Below, one piece after another: positions 1 to 3,930 of a stretch of 5,348 nucleotides of DNA (position 1 is the stretch's first letter; the number at the start of each line of letters is the position of its first letter). The notes under the pieces were generated by a model. The model was given only the letters and a program-made list of their open reading frames with translations. It had not been told where the DNA came from and made no database searches. The translations under genes were made by a program, and so were the position numbers. Source of the stretch: Desulfuromonadales bacterium (lineage in GTDB: Bacteria; Desulfobacterota; Desulfuromonadia; Desulfuromonadales; BM103); contig JAOUDB010000207.1 in assembly GCA_029859485.1 (NCBI GenBank), forward strand, positions 1-5,348. The letters run 5' to 3'.

Positions 1-102
1 ACTAGCTTTAAACGTAATGAAGGTTGGGCTGTCGTCGGTCGTGACGCTCTTAGGAGTGGTAGATCGCAAGGCCACAAAGGTGTAGAAAAAAGAGCGTGCT
101 AA
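1..102 (+). CDS. C-terminal fragment of a small GSU3473-like protein (5' end outside window)
   Basis: Frame 1 is open from the first base to a TAA at 100-102 and gives 33 visible residues. They contain FKRNEGWAVVGRDALR, which lines up with FKRSSGWVTAGIDPIR in the complete protein at 589-828. The shared pattern is F-K-R-x-x-G-W-x-x-x-G-x-D-x-[IL]-R. The tail HKGVEKR also matches FNGPDRR loosely. The two genes are therefore probably paralogs, with the PilZ gene between them. From memory, the motif resembles a short uncharacterised family found in Geobacter relatives (GSU3473-like); its function is unknown to me. Because the fragment is short, the call rests on this internal match. Another frame is also open to position 85 but resembles nothing. 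A small dyad (ACAATC-A-GATTGT, 105-117) followed by TTT lies just after the stop and is too weak to call a terminator. Confidence 0.6.
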   Translation, partial: TSFKRNEGWAVVGRDALRSGRSQGHKGVEKRAC

Positions 103-148
103 GGACAATCAGATTGTTTTCCTGTAAATCAACATATGGATAAAAACT

Positions 149-436
149 ATGAATCATGATGAAAAAAGGTCTTCGCAGCGTATCCAGGTTGAGATTCCAG
201 TTTACATCGGAGAGGAGGAAGCTATCACGCGCGATGTCAGTTGGTCTGGCATCTACTTCCAGACTGATCAACCTTTTGTTGAGGGAGACGACTTGAATTT
301 TTCACTGGAGCTTATTTACGCCCTGCCCGGAAAGCAGATAAAGATAGACTGTCAGGGCGAAGCTGTTCGTATAGAGCAGCGCGGTGAAAAATTCGGTATT
401 GCTGCAAAGATAAACAACTTTCAGTATATCCATTAA
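149..436 (+). CDS. Stand-alone PilZ domain protein (predicted c-di-GMP binding)
   Basis: This 95-residue protein is essentially one PilZ domain. The two signature elements are intact: RSSQR (residues 7-11, RxxxR) and DVSWSG (29-34, DxSxxG). In the family these residues wrap around cyclic di-GMP. The rest alternates short beta-strand-like stretches with a later GEKFGIAAKI segment, as in the PilZ beta barrel. There is no signal peptide, membrane segment or fused output domain, so it probably acts in the cytosol as a small receptor or adaptor on an unknown partner. The ATG at 149 starts just before the RxxxR motif. Its ribosome site is weak (GGA at 138-140), and no clear promoter is visible in the 46-base gap after the upstream fragment, so read-through from that gene is plausible. 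A hairpin and a terminator follow. Confidence 0.92.
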   Translation: MNHDEKRSSQRIQVEIPVYIGEEEAITRDVSWSGIYFQTDQPFVEGDDLNFSLELIYALPGKQIKIDCQGEAVRIEQRGEKFGIAAKINNFQYIH

Positions 437-449
437 AACAAATATCTCG

Positions 450-474
450 CAGGACTTCCCACCAAACAGTCCTG
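450..474 (+). other. Hairpin just downstream of the PilZ gene
   Basis: CAGGACT (450-456) pairs perfectly with AGTCCTG (468-474) around an 11-base loop. No T tract follows, so this is not a terminator alone. It sits 8 bases before the next stem and may protect the PilZ mRNA end or form part of a tandem terminator. Confidence 0.4.
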
Positions 475-481
475 TGACATT

Positions 482-516
482 CCTGCCCTTTTGCCCCGTT
501 CTGAGGCAGGCTTTTT
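482..516 (+). terminator. Probable terminator of the PilZ transcript
   Basis: CCTGCC (482-487) pairs with GGCAGG (505-510) and is followed directly by CTTTTTC (511-517). The loop is long at 17 bases, which weakens the call, but the position 45 bases after the PilZ stop and the T tract fit an intrinsic terminator. Confidence 0.6.
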
Positions 517-549
517 CTCATAATGCAGGATTTATATTTTCAAATAAGC

Positions 550-555
550 TATAAT
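550..555 (+). promoter_or_regulatory. Consensus -10 box ahead of the 79-residue gene
   Basis: A perfect TATAAT lies 33 bases before the ATG at 589 and directly after the upstream terminator. No TTGACA-like hexamer sits at the usual spacing, so the promoter may be weak or may depend on an activator. Confidence 0.4.
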
Positions 556-588
556 AAAAGAGGCTCAACATTTGTGTAGGAGAGGAGT

Positions 589-828
589 ATGCCTGATCGC
601 AGAGTCCTACGGAGACGAGAACAACAACTTATTCATGTCATCGCAAGAGATGGGACTTATCAACATCTGCCTCCTCTAGTCCTCGATGTACTGCTCGAAA
701 AGAATCACGTAATAAAGTTTAAACGATCGAGTGGCTGGGTAACTGCTGGTATTGACCCTATTCGAGTGAAAGACAGACGTGAGACTTCTCGCCTCTTTAA
801 CGGCCCCGATAGACGATCTGCCTTCTGA
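589..828 (+). CDS. Small GSU3473-like protein of unknown function
   Basis: The 79-residue product is soluble and basic, with no signal or membrane segment. A short N-terminal part (IHVIARDGTYQHLPPLVLDVLLEKN, described here only as a strand followed by a helix, about residues 15-39) leads to FKRSSGWVTAGIDPIR (44-59) and a final NGPDRR (71-76). The G-W and D-P-I-R core is shared with the fragment at 1-102. I recall similar short proteins ending in a GPERR-like motif in Geobacter relatives, but that is memory and not a search. No function is known to me; a regulatory or binding role is a guess. The start is well set: two overlapping AGGAG boxes (578-582 and 583-587) precede the ATG, the first at 6-base spacing. 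A strong terminator follows 35 bases after the stop. Confidence 0.78.
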   Translation: MPDRRVLRRREQQLIHVIARDGTYQHLPPLVLDVLLEKNHVIKFKRSSGWVTAGIDPIRVKDRRETSRLFNGPDRRSAF

Positions 829-863
829 AGGCTTTTGCGCCAAGCGTAGAGGCACATGATTAT

Positions 864-895
864 AAACGGTTCCTTTTAATGGCGGGGCCGTTTTT
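864..895 (+). terminator. Intrinsic terminator of the 79-residue gene
   Basis: AAACGGTTCC (864-873) pairs with GGGGCCGTTT (884-893) over 10 base pairs, two of them G-U. The loop is 10 bases, and TTTTT (891-895) overlaps the 3' end of the stem. Confidence 0.85.
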
Positions 896-900
896 ATTTA

Positions 901-1009
901 TCACTACTTGCGAGAAGAAAAACCGGCTTCTTATTGATAGAGGTATTCAGTAAGCTGTTTAATACACAAAACTATGGCCACCAGGGTTCGATCCTTGGTG
1001 GCCGTTTTT
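901..1009 (+). repeat. Direct repeat copy A (about 105 bases), upstream of the histidine kinase
   Basis: This block matches 2504-2608 in the same orientation. From 931 to 1001 against 2533 to 2603 there are 4 differences in 71 bases and no gap. The 30 bases to the left match less well and include a one-base gap. At the right edge copy B lacks three bases just before the T tract. Conserved parts are TTGATA (934-939), a TTTAAT-like hexamer (958-963), and a hairpin ending in TTTTT. It resembles no IS end known to me and has no transposase beside it. It could be a small-RNA gene, a REP-like palindromic unit, or the relic of a duplicated intergenic region. Confidence 0.9.
976..1009 (+). terminator. 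Terminator-like hairpin in repeat A with T-loop-like TTCGAT loop
   Basis: GGCCACCAGGG (976-986) pairs with CCTTGGTGGCC (993-1003) over 11 base pairs including one G-U, with loop TTCGAT, followed by GTTTTTGTTTT. The stem and T tract make a strong plus-strand terminator. The loop and its closing bases look like a tRNA T arm, but no acceptor, D or anticodon arm is present. Only 4-5 bases separate the ATG at 974 from the putative start of an RNA driven by TTGATA/TTTAAT, so any such RNA would be little more than the hairpin. Confidence 0.75.
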
Positions 1010-1017
1010 GTTTTCAT

Positions 1018-1080
1018 TTACTGATTGACATACCTGACTAAACAGGTAATACATTGAATAACAGAACAACAGTTCTTCAT
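1018..1080 (-). CDS. Possible 20-residue cysteine-rich peptide
   Basis: On the minus strand a perfect AGGAGG (plus-strand 1086-1091) stands 5 bases before an ATG (1080-1078). The reading frame gives MKNCCSVIQCITCLVRYVNQ and then TAA. Four of 20 residues are cysteine, including CC (4-5) and C-x2-C (10-13). The stop is joined directly to another ATG (TAAATG), which opens a 28-codon frame running through repeat A. No minus-strand promoter is evident: a TTGACA at 1196-1191 lacks a -10 box. No relative is known to me. The excellent ribosome site is the main support. Against it, copy B has AGGAGG but no start at the matching place, and the region can also be read as a plus-strand RNA. Confidence 0.28.
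   Translation of the reverse strand: MKNCCSVIQCITCLVRYVNQ
1025..1055 (+). promoter_or_regulatory. Candidate promoter with an 18-base operator-like dyad
   Basis: TTGACA (1025-1030) is a perfect -35 box. It is followed at once by TACCTG-N6-CAGGTA (1031-1048), a perfect inverted repeat in the spacer. The -10 is poor: TAATAC at 16 bases or TACATT at 19 bases. ATACCTGACTA resembles half sites of Rrf2/IscR-type regulators, though the full spacing is shorter than theirs. Transcription would run about 95 bases to the terminator at 1118-1155 and contains no plus-strand gene, so the product would be a small RNA. Confidence 0.35.
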
Positions 1081-1117
1081 TTTTACCTCCTAAAAAGCAA
1101 AACCCATAGAACCCGTT

Positions 1118-1155
1118 GCCCCACAGTCACCCTCGTGGACTGTGGGGCTTTCTTT
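1118..1155 (+). terminator. Strong terminator downstream of repeat A
   Basis: GCCCCACAGTC (1118-1128) pairs perfectly with GACTGTGGGGC (1138-1148), with a 9-base loop, followed by TTTCTTTATT. It lies 220 bases before the kinase and 290 bases after the last plus-strand gene, which already has its own terminator. It therefore implies an independent plus-strand transcript starting inside 900-1060. Confidence 0.85.
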
Positions 1156-1375
1156 ATTACAAGTCAGGAGCAGTGAGAAATTTCCATTTCTGTCAACCTG
1201 AGTCCCCCAGAACAATGTAGGATAAATTCTGATAAAAACATAAATAGGCTAGCAGCACCTGCCGGGATTTAGGTTAGACCTGTTTTTGGGCATAACGTAG
1301 AAGAAAGAAGTGGTCGATTTGGAGCCTTTCAATTTAAAAGCTTCACTTGAGGGTCTCGAAATTTGAGGAGAACGC

Positions 1376-2464
1376 ATGGCAGAACACAAGAGTAGCATGA
1401 ATGTGCTCCAAGTTGGTGATGCAGTTTTCAGAAGTATGTTCGTGAATCATAGCGCCGTAATGTACATTGTCGATCTATCGGACTTCTCGATAATTGATGC
1501 TAACCAGGCAGCGTTGGATTTCTATGGCTACGACCGCAAGACCATGTTAACGAAGAGAATCCCTGACTTAAACACAACGCCCGAAGACGAGATACGAACC
1601 GAAATACAAAAGGCCATCAAGGAGGGGAGAGCCTTCTACATTTTTAAACACAGACTCGCGAATGGAGCAATACGGGATGTCGAAATTTATGCAAACCCCG
1701 TAACAGTCGGCGATCTGGAGTTGTCTTTCTCGATAGTGCATGACATCACTAAGCGCAAAAAGGCAGAGACCGCCCTCAAGGAGTCAAATGAGGAGTTGGA
1801 CGCTTTTGTTCAAACCGTCGCTCATGATTTGCGAACCCCCGTTACCCCTATCATCGGTTACGCTGAAATCCTTCGAGAGAAATACAAAGAGCAACTAGAC
1901 GAGCAAGGTTTGTCTTATTTGGCAGAAATTGAAAAAGCAGGCGAAGAGATGCTGGCCTTGATGGAAAACCTTCTTTCTTTGGCCAAGGCTGGGGATCTGA
2001 ATCGTCCTGATAAATGTGTTTCAACCGACGAGGTAGCAGCGGGTGTCATTAAGAATCTGGAAGCCGACATCTTCAGTGCTGGGGTTCTCTTGCAAACAAC
2101 CTCATTGCCATCTGTCCGTGTGCCAAAGACCTTCCTGATCCAGATTTTCGACAACCTTATCGGCAATGCTGTTCGATATGCTGCTAATAGTGGCGGTCTT
2201 ATTGAGGTTGGGGGAGAGCAAACAGGAAAACAAATAAGATTTTATGTCCGTGATCACGGTCCTGGTATCCCTGAGCAAGAGCGCAAGCATATTTTTGAAG
2301 TCTTCTATAGAGGCACAAACAAAGGCGAGGTCAAAGGGTCAGGTGTAGGATTATCAATCGTATACAAGATCGCTCGTAACTGCGGAGGGAGAGCCTGGGT
2401 CGAGGAAACGCATGGTGGTGGTTGCACTTTCTGGGTGGAAATCGAAGATGTTGCTCACTTCTAA
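1376..2464 (+). CDS. Soluble PAS-sensor histidine kinase (orphan)
   Basis: The product has 362 residues. A PAS sensor domain occupies about residues 17-125 (VDLSDFSIIDANQAALDFYGY near its start, ending in VHDITKRKKAE). A short linker helix leads to the HisKA domain, where HDLRTP (150-155) supplies the phospho-acceptor His150. The HATPase domain is complete: N box with Asn260 and Asn264, G1 box DHGPGIP (293-299), F box around IFEVFYRG (306-313) and G2 box GSGVGLSI (321-328). It should autophosphorylate with ATP and pass phosphate to a response regulator. There is no membrane segment, so it senses a cytoplasmic signal; the PAS ligand cannot be read from the sequence. GAGGAG (1365-1370) stands 5 bases before the ATG. 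No response regulator adjoins it: the next gene is a convergent MucR-type regulator. Repeat copies A and B flank the gene. The first residues of the PAS motif quoted above are 32-52. Confidence 0.97.
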   Translation: MAEHKSSMNVLQVGDAVFRSMFVNHSAVMYIVDLSDFSIIDANQAALDFYGYDRKTMLTKRIPDLNTTPEDEIRTEIQKAIKEGRAFYIFKHRLANGAIRDVEIYANPVTVGDLELSFSIVHDITKRKKAETALKESNEELDAFVQTVAHDLRTPVTPIIGYAEILREKYKEQLDEQGLSYLAEIEKAGEEMLALMENLLSLAKAGDLNRPDKCVSTDEVAAGVIKNLEADIFSAGVLLQTTSLPSVRVPKTFLIQIFDNLIGNAVRYAANSGGLIEVGGEQTGKQIRFYVRDHGPGIPEQERKHIFEVFYRGTNKGEVKGSGVGLSIVYKIARNCGGRAWVEETHGGGCTFWVEIEDVAHF

Positions 2465-2503
2465 AAGCACGGTGTCATTTCCCCCTCCCTGATTTCGTAC
2501 AAG

Positions 2504-2608
2504 TCACGACTTCTGAGAAGCAAACGGGCTTATTATTGATAGAGGTATTCAGTAAGCTCATTAATACACAAAACTATGGCCGTCAGGGTTCGATCCTTGG
2601 TGGTTTTT
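2504..2608 (+). repeat. Direct repeat copy B, downstream of the histidine kinase
   Basis: This is the second copy of the block at 901-1009, in the same orientation and offset by about 1602 bases. It starts 40 bases after the kinase stop. TTGATA is kept (2536-2541); the second hexamer reads ATTAAT (2560-2565). Two stem differences relative to copy A (A to G at 2582, C to T at 2583) turn Watson-Crick pairs into G-U pairs. Because it follows the kinase it may serve as the kinase terminator. Confidence 0.9.
2578..2608 (+). terminator. Hairpin terminator in repeat B, probably ending the kinase transcript
   Basis: CCGTCAGGG (2580-2588) pairs with CCTTGGTGG (2595-2603), with loop TTCGAT and TTTTT (2604-2608) immediately after. 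Three of nine pairs are G-U; GG at 2578-2579 could extend the helix by pairing with the first two T bases. It is weaker than copy A but complete. Confidence 0.65.
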
Positions 2609-2700
2609 ATTGTCGGGGTGGTCGAATAGACGCAGTCATGAACAGAGTGATAAAATGTAGGTGGGTAAACAGATAAGCGTTTGCCTCCTGAATGACATCG

Positions 2701-2740
2701 CCCCGTAGTTATCCCCCTCCTTTGGCTGCGGGGACTTTTT
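2701..2740 (+). terminator. Second terminator downstream of repeat B
   Basis: CCCCGTAG (2701-2708) pairs with CTGCGGGG (2726-2733), extendable by three weaker pairs, and is followed by ACTTTTTG. The loop contains CCTCCTTT (2716-2723), identical to the anti-Shine-Dalgarno end of 16S rRNA. Another CCTCCT lies at 2684-2689. The arrangement repeats that of the terminator at 1118-1155 after copy A. Confidence 0.7.
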
Positions 2741-2830
2741 GTTGGAATGCAGGAATTATAAGAGGAAAATAGAGTGCAAGGGGACAAATATAACGATTAC
2801 ACTTTTACTTTTCTAGAAATTACAAAGACA

Positions 2831-2858
2831 AAGGGGCTCACGGTTTCGTTAGCCCCTT
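2831..2858 (-). terminator. Terminator of the MucR-type gene
   Basis: AAGGGGCT and AGCCCCTT form a perfect 8-base-pair stem, with an inner ACG/CGT helix and a GTTT loop on the plus strand. Read on the minus strand it lies 36 bases after the MucR stop and is followed by TGTCTTTG, a modest T tract. Confidence 0.6.
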
Positions 2859-2893
2859 AACAACTTTAAAGAGTGTTTATGGGGGAAGCGATA

Positions 2894-3331
2894 CTACTTC
2901 TTTTTTGCCTTGCCCTTAGCCGCTCTTGCCTTGGCTAACCCACCAGCCAGATCACGTTCAATAGCCATCTGCTTTCTGCTCTCAGAGTATGCCTTAGAAG
3001 CCAGAGGCGTTCCTGCAGGAATGTCAAACTGGGTACGATATTCCTTAGCGGTCATATCGTGAGCAGCAGCAAGATGGCGCTTGAGAGTGGTAAAACCCTT
3101 TCCACAGATCATGCAGAATATCTGGTTCTTTCCAAAGGCTTTACGCTTTGATACTGCAGGAGAGTTATCCTCTTGAACCTTTTCCGTCGTTGCTACATCC
3201 TCACCTTTTTCAAGTGCAGACAAAGTCGCATAGACTTCTTGGATCTCTGCTAAAATATCTTCCTTTGACATAGTTGTAGATGAAGCATGTGCCGCTACTA
3301 TTTCAGCGGCCATTTCAAGAACGTTTGCCAT
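2894..3331 (-). CDS. MucR/Ros family zinc-finger transcriptional regulator
   Basis: The 145-residue protein has a helical N-terminal part (about 1-45), a variable acidic linker (about 46-60), and the Ros-type single zinc finger: Cys73, Cys76, His86 and His91, spaced C-x2-C-x9-H-x4-H exactly as in Ros and MucR. After the finger come HDMTAKEYRTQFDIP (91-105), the conserved MucR continuation, and a basic lysine-rich tail ending KAKKK. In alphaproteobacteria the family binds AT-rich DNA, silences genes much like H-NS, and often represses its own gene; the N-terminal half mediates oligomer formation. Targets in this organism are unknown. AAGGAG (plus-strand 3338-3343) stands 6 bases before the ATG. 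A promoter is visible upstream and a hairpin downstream, so it is probably a single-gene unit. It converges on the kinase gene. Confidence 0.95.
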   Translation of the reverse strand: MANVLEMAAEIVAAHASSTTMSKEDILAEIQEVYATLSALEKGEDVATTEKVQEDNSPAVSKRKAFGKNQIFCMICGKGFTTLKRHLAAAHDMTAKEYRTQFDIPAGTPLASKAYSESRKQMAIERDLAGGLAKARAAKGKAKKK

Positions 3332-3372
3332 AATTGTCTCCTTATTATTTTATAAATTATTAGGGGATGTGA

Positions 3373-3401
3373 AAAATAAATTTATGTGAATTCAATGTCA
3401 A
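3373..3401 (-). promoter_or_regulatory. Promoter of the MucR-type gene
   Basis: On the minus strand TTGACA (3401-3396) is separated by 17 bases from TATTTT (3378-3373), placing the start near 3366 and leaving a leader of about 35 bases. The leader is AT-rich. A near-identical motif, CACA(T)CCCCTAATA on the minus strand, occurs at 3371-3358 and again at 3435-3423, once on each side of the promoter, which suits autoregulation. Confidence 0.6.
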
Positions 3402-3758
3402 CAATTATTACTGTAATCATTGTATTAGGGGTGTGTTTAAAGATTTCTTTGGTTCATAAATGCTATTAGATAAAATGAATTTTACCACTTAACTATAATT
3501 AACTCTTTTCTTACTTATCACGATAAAAAGTAAACTCGCAAAGCACCAGAAAGCGATTATTGTAAATCCTCTCGCAAGTCATTCTGAGATCACCTAAGGA
3601 TTTATAATTCAAGAACATCCACCCTGTGACCATCTTCGTCCGTACTGGGGTGCCGTGTTGCATCCGAACATAATGACTTCGCCAACGTTTACCCATTAGT
3701 TGGCAAACAACCCCAGCTTTCGGAGCAAAAGCTAATATTTGTGCATAAACTGGGATTC

Positions 3759-3782
3759 GGGGACGCACAAATTGTGTGCCCC
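3759..3782 (+). repeat. GGGGAC...GTGCCCC palindromic hairpin
   Basis: GGGG (3759-3762) pairs with CCCC (3779-3782); after one bulged A, CGCACA pairs with TGTGTG around a 3-base loop. It has no adjoining T tract on either strand, so it is not a plain terminator. It is similar in build to the palindrome at 4826-4849. Such GGGGAC/GTCCCC palindromes are familiar as dispersed intergenic repeats; a REP-like origin is an inference. Confidence 0.45.
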
Positions 3783-3903
3783 TTAAAATTGCCCGGTTTA
3801 CCATCGGGGTAGGACCAGCTCAAACCACTTATATTGTGAAGTAAATGTCGTTTTTTACGGCTTATCTAGGACTTAAAAGCCTACTTTTGGTACTAAAATA
3901 AAT

Positions 3904-3918
3904 GGTGCCCCTGGAACC
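3904..3918 (-). terminator. Weak terminator candidate of the HAD gene
   Basis: On the minus strand GGTTCC can pair with GGCACC through one mismatch, followed by ATTTATTTTAG, 12 bases after the HAD stop. The stem is short and imperfect. Confidence 0.3.
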
Positions 3919-3930
3919 CTGTTTTACTTT

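Larger units (their letters stand above)
829..1375 (+). other. 547-base intergenic stretch ahead of the kinase: no standard gene
   Basis: In order it holds the terminator at 864-895, repeat A, the promoter/operator dyad, the possible 20-residue peptide and the terminator at 1118-1155. The last 220 bases should hold the kinase promoter, but I see no convincing -35/-10 pair and no sigma-54 site. A dyad AGAAAT-N4-ATTTCT (1176-1191) could be an operator. All frames of 1156-1375 on the plus strand are full of stops. Confidence 0.7.
2465..2893 (+). other. 429-base convergent intergenic region between kinase and MucR genes
   Basis: It holds repeat B, the terminator at 2701-2740 and the minus-strand hairpin at 2831-2858. 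Between 2609 and 2700 there is a TAAAAT hexamer (2651-2656) without a -35 partner. No gene with a convincing start is seen on either strand; an 84-codon minus-strand frame covers part of it but has no ribosome site and no recognisable content. Confidence 0.65.
3344..3930 (-). other. 587-base gene-poor AT-rich stretch
   Basis: Apart from the MucR promoter I find no gene here. A 97-codon minus-strand frame (3511-3804) has no ribosome site, runs through a strong hairpin at its start, and shows no recognisable domain. A plus-strand TATAAT (3494-3499) lacks a -35 box. Structures present are GCCAAC/GTTGGC (3681-3686 with 3699-3704), the hairpin at 3759-3782 and a weak stem at 3904-3918. A decayed gene or mobile element remnant is possible but cannot be shown. 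Confidence 0.6.

Noticed and set aside
976..1003. tRNA gene or tRNA fragment, because of the GGTTCGATCC T-arm-like sequence
   Set aside because: No acceptor, D or anticodon arm can be folded around it, and as a 5-base-pair T stem it contains a mismatch; the long hairpin plus T tract explains it better.
1257..1289. Attenuator or riboswitch in the kinase leader (ACCT/AGGT/ACCT followed by TTTTT)
   Set aside because: The alternative stems are only four base pairs and match no riboswitch core I know.
901..2608. attL/attR sites of an integrated element
   Set aside because: No integrase gene lies between the repeats, the interval is only 1.6 kb with one ordinary gene, and there is no intact tRNA target.
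2533..2787. 84-codon minus-strand frame ending inside repeat B
   Set aside because: No ribosome site and low-complexity content. Its last 24 residues match a frame in copy A, but all four core base differences are non-synonymous, which does not look like protein conservation.
2774..2860. 28-codon plus-strand frame from a GTG after GAGG
   Set aside because: It ends within the minus-strand MucR terminator stem, needs a GTG start with a short ribosome site, and resembles nothing.
3681..3704. Integron attC site from GCCAAC/GTTGGC
   Set aside because: The core sites do not match the 7-base attC consensus and the arrangement lacks the expected inner boxes and an integrase.
3511..3804. 97-codon minus-strand frame as a gene
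   Set aside because: No ribosome site precedes the ATG, the frame crosses a strong hairpin, and the translation shows no motif or domain I recognise.
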